Shown piece by piece: positions 9,928 to 18,783 of a stretch of DNA of 64,000 nt; the stretch's first letter is position 1; every line of letters starts with the position of its first letter. The position numbers and the translations under genes were made by a program. Source of the DNA: Impatiens glandulifera. Its lineage: Eukaryota; Streptophyta; Magnoliopsida; Ericales; Balsaminaceae. The DNA lies in contig NC_061863.1 of the NCBI RefSeq assembly GCF_907164915.1, forward strand, positions 42,815,382-42,879,381. The letters are read 5' to 3'. The notes under the pieces are model-generated. The model searched no databases and was not told where the DNA came from. It saw nothing but the letters and a program-made list of their open reading frames with translations.

Positions 9928-10064
9928 GGAGGGAAATCTCCCGCCTAACAAAACCGCCCACCGTTTCGTACGAAACCGCTCAGACTGACACATTTCATTT
10001 TGGAGGGAAATTTCCCGCCCATTCGTGATGGGACGGTTTGGCTTCCAAACCGCGCCTATAAAAG
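9928..10064 (+). promoter_or_regulatory. ORF C promoter: palindromes, E2F-like box, TATA
   Basis: GGAGGGAAATCTCCCGCC (9928-9945) recurs as GGAGGGAAATTTCCCGCC (10002-10019). The second holds the perfect palindrome GGGAAATTTCCC and TTTCCCGC, which fits the E2F consensus WTTSSCSS. A 14-bp perfect palindrome GTTTCGTACGAAAC lies between them (9963-9976). TATAAAAG is at 10057-10064, followed by a CT-rich leader (10103-10117). The spacer 9671-9927 shows nothing else. Confidence 0.6.
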
Positions 10065-10169
10065 GGGGCCTTCGTCATATTCTTCTTCATTCTCACAAAT
10101 TCACTTTCTCTCTCTACACTTCTAAAATCCTTCGAAGCCGATTTCTTTCATTTTCAGAATCCTCAAAAC

Positions 10170-12992
10170 ATGGTTCGTCGTGATGCGGCATTGTTCAAAT
10201 TATATTCTCAAGTAGATTTTGAGGAGATTCGGCAATATGGAACGACCGAGGCAAAAGAAGTAGCTAACCGGCTGATTGAGACCGGTTTGGAACATCTACT
10301 TAACGGTCCTCACATAATATACAAGGAAGCGGTAGAAGAGTTCTTCAAAACCGCAACCATCTCCTACGACAGGATCCTCGCAACGGTGTGCGGTTCTCAA
10401 ATAGAGATTACCGAGGCAGTAGTGGCCGAGAGTTTGCGTCTCCCAACTACCGGCATGGATGCTATGGCAGAAATGGACGAGGATACATATAGAACAGCCT
10501 GCCAACTTCTATCGGCAACCAACGAACCGCTTACTACATCCGGCAAGAAACAAATGCTGAGACCGGAGCTCATTCCGGCATGTGACGTCTTTGCCAGGGC
10601 GATCCTGGCAAGGGGAGGAAACTTCAGTAATCTAACCAGGGACAAAATAAAGATGATTTTTCGTCTGATGGATGGAACGGAGATTAACTGGGCCAGGGCG
10701 GTGTTCAGCAACCTTATGGGAATGGTAAGACCGGGCTCGGACAGGTCTTGGGGGTATGCTGTACAACTCGGTAAGATATTCTTACATCTGAAGATCAAAG
10801 TCGGTCCCGGTGTTGGAATACGAAAAAGCAGCATCATTCGATCAAAGCAATTTCTTCCACGAAAGCCGTCGGCTTCAAGCTCCACAGATGGCCAAAAGAA
10901 GAAAGCCGCAAAGAAAAAGACCCCGGCGAAAGAAAACACCGGAGGAAAGAGGAAGGAAAAGGTAGTTTTCGAAGAACCTCCTCAACAAACAGAGGATGAG
11001 GAGTGGGCTGATGAGGAAGCCGAAACAGAAGGAACCGAGTATAGAACGGATCAGGAGGACGATCTCTCGGCTCGGACTCCGACCGATGCCGAACAAAGTT
11101 TCAACCCTCAGACCACCGAGGATGGGGAAGGGAATCATGAGGGAGCCGATCAAGAAGGCCTCAGCAGGGAAGAAGCCGATGAGGCCGAGGCCGAAAGACT
11201 AGCCCAGAATATCTTTCAGGGCATTATCAAAAGAAACGTGGACGTTATCAGTTTGTACTTGGAATGGCACGATTACCGGTTCAACTCTAAATATAAAGAT
11301 ATCCTACAGGATTTCGATTCGGTAAAATGCATCAACAGATTGGAGGAAGTGGAGGACCATATCTTAAGCCTCACAAAATCCAATACCATTCATGAGGTAC
11401 AATGCCGAACTGGCCTGCTGATACCGAGAAGTCAGCTTCGACAGATAAGAAAGCGTATCAGAAAGATTAAGGAAGAATATGCCGAAGAGGGATCGGTGTC
11501 TACCGTAGCACCGCTAGTAGTAGAAAAGCTCGAAAAAGGCAAATTGGAGTTACACCAAGAGATAGCGCGGTTAGAAGCAATCTGCGTTCAGAAACAAGTT
11601 CCAGTATATACCGCTCCGGTCGTCGAAGATTTTCAAATGGACTGGGCATCAACTTCAAGGGAAGACACCGCGACACCGAGGGACTTTGAGACTCCGATGC
11701 CAGATGATGATGAGGTACCAAGAACTGATGAGGTACCGTCTCCAAGAACTGATGAGGTACCGTCTCCAAGAACTGTTGAGGTACAATCTTTAGAGGATGT
11801 CGAGGTACCGATCCTGAAAAATGCGGCACTGGCCTTGGAGAAGACGGTCACATTAGAAACACCTACTGAGGTTGTTGAAATACTGGACTCCGATGTTGAG
11901 AGAGCCGACCCTAATCAGACCGAGCAGTCCGCTCCCACTCCTCCACCGCCAACCACCGTCTTCGTTCCTCCTAAGGAATGGATTGATGACCTATTTCAAA
12001 AATTTGAAGTGGTTGTTTCAAAGCGGATTGAGGACCGACTCCGGCAATTTGAAGCATCAACATCAGAGAAGATTGATGACCGAATAACTGAACACAACGT
12101 CTCCAAGCTTCGACCGCTCAAGGATAGATGTGAGACCGCTTTCGATTCGGCCATGCAGTTCGTCGATGTGACAAAGAAAGTTGTGGATCATCATCAAACG
12201 CGCCTGGAGCAACTTACCACCGGACTATGGGAAGAGGCCGGTGAGCGAGCAAACTGTGCTCAGCATATTTTAGCTCTGGAGGGTCTCACTTCGGAATTAA
12301 AGAAGGATTTCGAACGGGTCGACCCAACAATTGAACGAGTCTCGGCACTGGAAAAGAAGAACGAAGATCTCGAGGCCGAGGTAAAGGCACTCACTGCACA
12401 AATGGCCGAGATCCTGAAAGCTAAGGAAGCCGCGGATGCCGCTGCTATAGAGGCCGATGCTCTGGTTGCTAAGAGAGTCCAGGAAAGGCTGGACGCCGAG
12501 GTTAGCAGAGACAAAGAGGCGCCACGGGCGACTCAGCTGACCGAAGACGAAATAGAGGCCGAAAGAATACGAAGGGCTGAGATCATGTATCCAGGATATG
12601 CTGAGAAATTGGCAAGACAGGTTGCGGCGGATGCCGAACGATTAGAAACGGAGCAACAAAGGCTGACGGGCTTTGCAAAGGAAAATGAGAAAAAGAAGAA
12701 GGCAGCCGCTTCCGCTTCAGCGCCAGCAACTTCCGTTTCAGCACCGGCAGCCTCAGCTTCGGCATCAAAGAAAAGAAAGAGGCCGGCCAGTAAGAAAGTT
12801 CGAATCCTCGAGACGCTCAACACGATCTCTGAACCAGCTGAAACAGGCCCCTCACAGCAAGAAGACCTAATCGAGGAAGAGGTCGTAGAACAGTTGCGGT
12901 CTCGATCAAAAAGGCCACAATCCTCTCAACCGCAACCGCCAGCACCACCAAAGAGAAAGAAGAGCGCCTACGAATTCACGGACTCAGAATAG
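10170..12992 (+). CDS. Accessory ORF C: 940-aa domain plus coiled-coil protein
   Basis: Residues ~1-230 repeat the ORF A/B domain (VDFEEIRQ, TGLEHLL, EEFFKTA, EINWARAVF, GPGVGIR). A Lys-rich patch follows (~238-270, with KKKAAKKK), then an acidic stretch (~272-345) and a folded-looking middle (~350-470). Three DEVP(SPRT) repeats lie at ~512-538, then a Pro-rich linker and long Glu/Lys/Ala heptad-like helices, probably coiled coil (~620-840). The end has two NLS-like clusters (KKRKRP ~866; PPKRKK ~928). This suggests a nuclear or nucleic-acid-associated scaffold, which is inference. It has its own TATA box. It stops 336 bp before the 3' LTR. Element 2's copy is broken. It could also be compared with the coiled-coil env-like ORF of SIRE1, but no membrane segment is present. 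Confidence 0.82.
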   Translation: MVRRDAALFKLYSQVDFEEIRQYGTTEAKEVANRLIETGLEHLLNGPHIIYKEAVEEFFKTATISYDRILATVCGSQIEITEAVVAESLRLPTTGMDAMAEMDEDTYRTACQLLSATNEPLTTSGKKQMLRPELIPACDVFARAILARGGNFSNLTRDKIKMIFRLMDGTEINWARAVFSNLMGMVRPGSDRSWGYAVQLGKIFLHLKIKVGPGVGIRKSSIIRSKQFLPRKPSASSSTDGQKKKAAKKKTPAKENTGGKRKEKVVFEEPPQQTEDEEWADEEAETEGTEYRTDQEDDLSARTPTDAEQSFNPQTTEDGEGNHEGADQEGLSREEADEAEAERLAQNIFQGIIKRNVDVISLYLEWHDYRFNSKYKDILQDFDSVKCINRLEEVEDHILSLTKSNTIHEVQCRTGLLIPRSQLRQIRKRIRKIKEEYAEEGSVSTVAPLVVEKLEKGKLELHQEIARLEAICVQKQVPVYTAPVVEDFQMDWASTSREDTATPRDFETPMPDDDEVPRTDEVPSPRTDEVPSPRTVEVQSLEDVEVPILKNAALALEKTVTLETPTEVVEILDSDVERADPNQTEQSAPTPPPPTTVFVPPKEWIDDLFQKFEVVVSKRIEDRLRQFEASTSEKIDDRITEHNVSKLRPLKDRCETAFDSAMQFVDVTKKVVDHHQTRLEQLTTGLWEEAGERANCAQHILALEGLTSELKKDFERVDPTIERVSALEKKNEDLEAEVKALTAQMAEILKAKEAADAAAIEADALVAKRVQERLDAEVSRDKEAPRATQLTEDEIEAERIRRAEIMYPGYAEKLARQVAADAERLETEQQRLTGFAKENEKKKKAAASASAPATSVSAPAASASASKKRKRPASKKVRILETLNTISEPAETGPSQQEDLIEEEVVEQLRSRSKRPQSSQPQPPAPPKRKKSAYEFTDSE

Positions 12993-13134
12993 GGACTCTC
13001 CTTCCTTTCTTATTCGTCTTAAGTTTTTAGGCTTTGTCTTTTTCGGTTCGCTATAAATATATATAAAGTTATTTTTGAATACCGGCCTTATTTTGCATTC
13101 TTACATAATTTTGATAATTTTAAATAAAATGATC

Positions 13135-13148
13135 AAAAAGGGAGAAAT
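13135..13148 (+). other. Upstream (decoy) polypurine tract
   Basis: AAAAAGGGAGAAAT followed by TGTTAGATAAATT, exactly like the functional junction at 13328/13329 but 180 bp upstream. Plus-strand priming here would make a cDNA end with extra internal sequence. Confidence 0.55.
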
Positions 13149-13314
13149 TGTTAGATAAATTATAGAGATTCTTCCAAAAGCAGAGATTCTTTTAAACCCC
13201 TCCCTTAAAATTTTTCGAAAAATTCTCTAAGTCTTTTTCAAAAATCGGCCAAACAAAACAACCGGCCTACGGTTGTATTCTTACATAATTTTGATAATTT
13301 TAAATAAAATGATC

Positions 13315-13328
13315 AAAAAGGGAGAAAT
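13315..13328 (+). other. Polypurine tract
   Basis: AAAAAGGGAGAAAT abuts the 3' LTR; plus-strand DNA synthesis should start here. Confidence 0.85.
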
Positions 13329-14641
13329 TGTTAGATAAATTCATACCGGTTCAAATAAACCTAACTTAAACAAACTTCCTACGCAGGAACAAGGAACCGG
13401 ACCGGATGAACAAAAGAAAACCAACTGAAGAAACCGAACCGGTCAAGCTACCAAACCGATCAAGAGTATTCGGTACATGACCGAACAGAAGAAGGATCGG
13501 CCAAAGCCTAAAAGCCAGATCCATCAAATAGCCGATCAATCCACAAGACCGGAAGAAGTCCGGTCACTTCACTACCAAAAGACATTCGGCCAAGTCAAGA
13601 GGCCGACTAGTACAAGAAGACACTTTGGGTATCTGTTGAGAATGATACCAAAGGAACAGACTGAATACTTCCATATCCATGCAAGTCTGAGGAAAGACTG
13701 TAGGCTGCAGAAAACAGTACTACCGGATCCTTCTACTTCGGGATAAGCCAGAAAGGAAATCTTCAAAGTACAGACAACTGTCCAAGCAGACAGTGCCTAC
13801 ATTGAGTAAAAGACAAACCCAGCAGGTTTGCTTTACAGACCGGCAGGTCTGAAACAGGATGCCAGGTCTGAGATTGACTGTCAGGTCTGAGGAGAAGACC
13901 GGCAGGTCTGAGACACTGAATCACTGCACAGCTGACCAGCCAATCAGATTCAAGGCCTTGAAATATGACCGTTGGCATACTTCACCTATAAAAGGAGGCA
14001 GTTGCAGAAAAGTAAATGCAGTTACAAAGCGGGATACTGTGCGACATTAAGAGATATTAAGTGAGACAAGTGAAGCGTTGAAAGCATTTACTATAAGTGA
14101 TAACAGTGTGATATTCTAAGAAAGCCTAAGAGCTAAATTCTAAGCGTGTGTTACAATTTCGGTGTGAATTGTAAGAGTGTTATCGAGCAGGAAATAAGTC
14201 TCGATCGGATTGTATTTGTATTCCTTAGTGAATATCCTTCTCGCGGTTTCGAGAGGAAGGGGTGACGTAGGAGTTTTATCTCCGAACATCCATAAAATCT
14301 GTTGTGTCATTTACTTTCTGTTGGCTTCATTACATAACCGACTAACCTAACTACACCGCTCCAAACCGACTAAACCATACCGAGTATCCAGATTGCCGAA
14401 ACCGACCCACCATCCTTCAAATCATCATCATCCGAAACCGACTCCGCCTATCATACACGTGTACCGCTTCAACCTGAAAGCAAACCTCTTCCGCGCTTGA
14501 ACCTAGTTCAAGGGTTTGTGACAGGTTGTGTAGTATTGAAACCCCGGCGTTAATCTCTAACAGGATTAACCACCACCCTACGAGTGAGAACCGCTAACCG
14601 GTCCAACCCCCGGTCCACCAGCGGCGACCTAGATCCTAACA
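13329..14641 (+). repeat. 3' LTR of element 1
   Basis: 1313 bp, the same length as the 5' LTR and identical to it by eye, ending CTAACA and followed by TSD CCTTT (14642-14646). Confidence 0.95.
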
Positions 14642-15180
14642 CCTTTCATATTTTTTTATTAATGTTACTTGTTTTATAACTGATAATTAATTTAGAGAAT
14701 ACTCATAAATAATTAAATTTTGACGACAAATGTTAATAATCTGATGAACCGAGAGTAACCCATATATGACCTATCCAAAGATGTGTTTGAGTTTAAAATT
14801 AAACGTTGGGTATTTGACAATTATTTGGGCCGGTTTGAAAAATTGGGTTTTTTCTTGTTTGTTTATTATTTCCTATTTTCCAACTAATTTCTCGTTTGTT
14901 TAAAGAATGCTCATTATTAAATATAACAACTTACTTTTAATGTCATTATAATTAACATACAAAAAGAAAGTTAATATTTCTTATGGACTAGAGAAACCCA
15001 CATACAATCAAGCCCCAAAGGTGTTTATTTTATAATTTGTAGATATAAATAGGTGGTAATGTTTATTGTTAATTATTTTTTATTTTGCTAAGCTATGTTA
15101 GTCCTGTTTTCTTTTATATTCATTTAAAATGTTATTGTACCTTCGTAACCTTGGGAGATTTCGTAGCTTAACACGTGTGT
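14642..15180. repeat. ~650-bp repeat unit 2, continued
   Basis: Resumes exactly after the element 1 target duplication (CCTTT then catatttt, as in unit 1) and runs to about 15180, where it passes into the promoter of the host-gene copy. Confidence 0.8.
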
Positions 15181-15307
15181 AACCTTGGAAAACTTAAGAG
15201 TTGACGTGAATAAATTTTATTTTTGTAAATGGCGGGAAACAGAAGATCTTAGACAAAAGGTAAAACTAGTGTGAGAGTGAGAGACGATTGAGTTGAAGGA
15301 GTGAGCA
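15181..15307 (+). promoter_or_regulatory. Promoter/5' UTR of host-gene copy 0
   Basis: AT-rich upstream DNA with GCGGGAAA at 15232-15239, the reverse complement of an E2F site TTTCCCGC, about 70 bp before the ATG. The homologous upstream of copy 1 (49721-49903) reads GCGGGAGG here, so it lacks the consensus. Relative to copy 1, copy 0 lacks about 55 bp just upstream. Confidence 0.4.
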
Positions 15308-16360
15308 ATGGCAGCGACGACGACGGATACTTTGCAAAGCCTTCTGCAATCCATCAAATCATCCGAGGTAAGCATTTCTTTTCGTTGAATCATTAACTCA
15401 ATTTCAATGCTTCGTTGTTTTTTCTTTAAAAATGGTCGAATATCTTCATTTCTCCTCTATAAGCTAGTTCTTATAGGATGTTATTAGTTCATGTAATGGT
15501 AGGCTTAATACGACTTGAAATCAACTGATAACTCCGTGGATATAAGTTAAAATGGTATGTGATGATGTTGTTCCGTGGGTTTTTATCTAACTGATTTGTT
15601 GTGAGGATGTGCAAGATAAAACATTCAAGTTCCTTGGGCTTGATAATTTGTTTCATATCGCAAATCTTGTATTCAGGCAAGCTCATGACGTGGAAAACAT
15701 ATGAAGATGACACTCATGGAAAGTGAAGATTCTCAAAAAGAAGAGCACATTAATGCCTTCTTTCAGGTGTATGTTTGCTTTCATCCTTGACAATTCTAGT
15801 TTCTTATTATATATGATTCTTATTGAAGTAGCCCATTAATTCTCGAGACACTTCTTCTGTGGAAATTCATGTTAAATAAGCCTAGCAATTTGAACAAGAA
15901 AATTATAAATTAACTAAGATGCGAGTTTGCTCGAACAAATTGCAGAACATCCTTCTTTCTGCACAAATTTCTAAATTTGTTAGGTTTAAAATATTATGCT
16001 TCTTATTCTTTGAGGCAATAGCTTCTAATAAAGACATTACATCTCTATTGGAACTGCCTATGTCCTTCCCCATATCATTTCCATGTTCTTTCAAGCTTTT
16101 TTTTTTTAAAAAGGTCAACATTTTATTATAAAAAGAGAGCATTCAAACACTTAGTTTAAAAATGTGAGAGAATATAAAACTTAGACAATTATAGCATACA
16201 ATATCAAGATTATAATGGATGTTGACAAACAAAAAGAAATAAGGATAGAAATTTATAAAATCCTTTGTACACTGCATCTATGAAGATGATTACATACTTA
16301 CTAGATAATTGTTCACGGTTTACCTGGAACGAAACTAAGTTGTATCCTAAAAGTCAATAA

Positions 16361-16489
16361 AACCTACCTAGTAGACCAAATGTCTCGTATTCGATTCTCA
16401 TTCAGAACGCATTGATAAAAGGGGGCCATGACTGTGGGGGGTCGTGCTAGCCACCCCAGGACTAAACCCAGATAAAAAAAGAAAAAAAC
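16361..16489 (+). mobile_element. SINE-like insertion in intron A-B
   Basis: A tRNA-like B-box (tattcgattctc, ~16388), a body with the gggggccatgactgtgg type sequence seen in plant SINEs, and an A-rich tail (gataaaaaaagaaaaaaac, to 16489). The A-box is weak and I could not define target duplications. It is present in all array copies (e.g. near 50975, 54510, 58030, 61550), so it predates the duplication. Confidence 0.4.
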
Positions 16490-17460
16490 AATACAACTTA
16501 ATTCACGTTATTAAGCCATGATATAATGTGATCTTAAGATAGCAGGATTCAATGCGAAACATATGTTTCACATTTACACAAGTGAAGTTGATTTTGCTGG
16601 CTCAGGAGGTCTCATCTTCTGTTGTTTATGTGATATTTTTTGAGTGAATATTGTATGTCATGTCTATGTACTTTTTTTAGTATTAGACTATTTGTTAACA
16701 GTTTTTGATAGAAGGCCTTCAGTTTGGAAATTATCTTAAGCCATCAAATTTGTAGATAGACTTGAGATTTAATTTTTTGTAGCTACTTCTTGATGTGTTG
16801 AACTACTCTACTGCTGGTTTTTCTGCTTTATCGAGGTATCCCGTATCAGATGACAACGAGCCTATGGCCTCAGTTGAAAATTTTACTTATGAATAATTGA
16901 ATCTGACAAAAGACTCAATCAATATTAGAACTGATCGAAGGTATGAAATTAAAAACAATGAGTATTAATTGTACTTCTAGACTCAATATTAGAACTGGAT
17001 TTTGTCCCGCTTCTTACATTATCAAATTAGATACCCTTTATGTCAAGTTTGAAGTTTTTTGAAGTAGTCATAACTTGTTAGCAAGCATAATTGTCAAACA
17101 ATGAGATCAAAGTTCTTCCTCCAAGCAATGTCATCAAAAAAGCAAATAGAAGCTGGATATTATGTTATGCTCTTTAAACAAATTGTGAATGAGGCACAAA
17201 ATAAAGTGTATATATGGCAAAAAAACAAATTGTGAATGAGGTGATAATACAGACATTGTCAAGAAGATAAATATATTACGTGAACAGATCAAAGCTAATA
17301 TAGTAACAGCTGCTGCTAGTGGGAAGAACCTGGAAGGTATCATGATTTTATTCTTTACCCTAATACTTGAGTTACTAATCAAAATCATATAGCACACACA
17401 CTCTGTGTTTTTTATTTTGGGGAAGGGGATTACATTCAGAACTTAACTTATTTTTCTTTT

Positions 17461-17690
17461 CTTTTTTTTGTATCTCTTTTGCATTCCTTGAAACACTAGA
17501 CATTGTTCATATCTTGTCTGCAATTTCTGTTATTCCTATCCAGGGTACAAACATCTAATTTTAGAAAATTATACCAACTTCAATTTCTTTTTCTTTTTTT
17601 GTATCTCTTTTGCATTCCTTGAAACACTAGACATTGTTCATATCTTGTCTGCAATTTTTGTTATTCCTATCCAGGGTACAAACATCTAAT
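17461..17690 (+). repeat. ~131-bp tandem duplication spanning exon E acceptor
   Basis: The block beginning tttttgtatctcttttgcat and ending gggtacaaacatctaat occurs twice (about 17466-17555 and 17597-17691), linked by ttttagaaaattatacc. The second copy leads into the true exon E. The same sequence marks the junctions of the 3.5-kb array units downstream. Confidence 0.7.
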
Positions 17691-17716
17691 TCATCAAGGA
17701 AACCAGCAGCATCCAT

Positions 17717-18089
17717 GTTAGTCAATATCTTGTGTATCAAATATACCCATAAGTTGTTATTTTAATGCATTTGTATACATAGGCATATAGAAATTACTAT
17801 GTTAATCATTGTTTTTAATTAAAGAAATTACAATATTAAGGGCTTATGGAGATTGAAGATGAAGCTGCTTTAGAATAATTTATAAACATAATAAAGTGAA
17901 AGCACAATAGATTCATGCTCTGGTTCTAGAGGAAACAGAGCTTGGAAGTGAGATCGAGTGAAGAAAGGTGGGAGATTTAATGGCGGAAAATTAAATGTTT
18001 TTTGTTTTGTTTTCTGTATTAATAATTTAATTAGTTTATTCTTACCAAATTAAACAACTGGCGGTATACATTTGTGCAGATCGAGAATA
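17717..18089. other. Intergenic/upstream DNA, no gene seen
   Basis: AT-rich DNA between copy 0 and the CASP-like gene. It may hold the latter's 5' UTR: a tgtgcag acceptor-like site lies at 18073-18079 shortly before the ATG. Confidence 0.4.
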
Positions 18090-18780
18090 ATGAAGGAATT
18101 TCCCGGCACTCCCGGCACCCGCACATCGATATTTCTGAGGCTATTCCAATTAGTGGTGGGTATAGCCTCATTAATTGTCTTCAAGTTAACAATTGGTAAA
18201 ATCCAATTTTCTTTTATAAGGTAAGTTTACATTCATTATCTATGTAATCTTCTTAACAAATTCAGAAATTACACTGAGATTTCTTCAACCGGATCATCAT
18301 AGTCTATTCTCGACGACGAGGACGAAGAAGCAGAAAAAATGTGAATCTTGCATGTTACTTATAATCCAAGTCTTCTTCCTTGACGGATGTAAAATGTGCA
18401 GATATATGATTGTTCCGATCGTTTGGCAAATAATGTGGAGCGCCGTGATGACTGTTGCAGACGCATGGTCGTTCTGGAAGGAGACTCATTTCCACAGTCG
18501 CCTTTCGGTGTCCATTAGTGTCGTTGTAGAGTGTGTAAGTACTCTATCTATATATATAGAAGCTAGTAATTACTCCTCTTTTCATTTCATTTGAAATTAA
18601 TAACTTGACTTGTTGTAATTTTATTGTATTTTGAAGATCACATTATTGGGATCGCTCGAAGCAGCGTCCATATCGGCTGATATTATGGACCTTTACATCC
18701 ATGAACTACATTGCACTGACGTTTATTAGATTGGATGGATTCTGACCGCCTTCTCGTCTCTCATCCTGCTCTGGATATTA
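18090..18780 (+). pseudogene. CASP-like (CASPL5-type) membrane protein gene with early stop
   Basis: Exon 1 18090-18195 gives MKEFPGTPGTRTSIFLRLFQ, the conserved CASPL5 start leading into TM1. Exon 2 18266-18534 carries TM2 (MIVPIVWQIMWSAVMTVADAW) and the start of TM3. Exon 3 from 18637 gives the rest of TM3 and then CTDVY, TAG (18727-18729). The frame continues beyond as IGWILTAFSSLILLWILP, a recognisable TM4. Phases fit (1, then 0) and introns are short with good borders (GTAAAA, GTAAGT). Family knowledge: CASPLs are four-helix MARVEL-related plasma-membrane scaffolds. The TAG removes TM4, so this copy is probably a pseudogene. Exon 2 also begins with a Lys/Arg-rich stretch not typical of the family, perhaps a mis-set acceptor. 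Confidence 0.7.
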
Positions 18781-18783
18781 CCG

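Larger units (their letters stand above)
13081..13340 (+). repeat. 80-bp direct duplication, 180-bp period, carrying PPT and LTR start
   Basis: 13081-13160 and 13261-13340 are near-identical. Both copies include the AT-rich lead-in, the purine tract and TGTTAGATAAATT, the first 13 bp of the LTR. Only the second copy continues into the real 3' LTR. Element 2 has the same arrangement with a 172-bp offset, so the duplication predates the split of the two elements. Confidence 0.85.
754..14641 (+). mobile_element. Complete Copia (SIRE/Maximus-like) LTR retrotransposon, element 1
   Basis: The element is 13,888 bp. It has 1313-bp LTRs starting TGTTAG and ending CTAACA, flanked by the 5-bp target duplication CCTTT (749-753 and 14642-14646). 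It holds a tRNA-iMet primer site, gag, pol in Copia order (protease, integrase, RT, RNase H), three accessory ORFs and a polypurine tract. The LTRs are equal in length and appear identical by eye at the constant 12,575-nt offset, so insertion is recent. The gag, pol and accessory frames are open except for the gag-pol junction discussed at 3912-3993. It lies inside unit 2 of the ~650-bp repeat. Assignment to SIRE/Maximus rests on element size, long gag and extra 3' ORFs and is an inference. Confidence 0.95.
15308..17716 (+). pseudogene. Host-gene copy 0: multi-exon gene, broken
   Basis: Candidate exons with GT-AG borders: exon 1 15308-15367 (MAATTTDTLQSLLQSIKSSE, phase 0); exon A 15677-15766; exon B 16783-16940; exon C ~17254-17336; exon E 17675-17716 (VQTSNSSRKPAA). 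Exon D, present in the array copies, is missing. Disabling changes: TGA at 15686-15688 in exon A (TGG in copies 2-4) and TAA at 16894-16896 in exon B. Introns are AT-rich and otherwise normal. The product seems a conserved plant protein with helical LLLDVLNYSAAGFSALSRYP and an acidic C-terminal part, but I cannot name it. Exons 1/A/B and C/D/E might belong to separate parts of a larger gene with exons lost between. Confidence 0.65.

Noticed and set aside
7216..13328. Accessory ORFs as retroviral-type envelope genes
   Set aside because: No signal peptide, membrane segment or cleavage-site-like motif in A, B or C.
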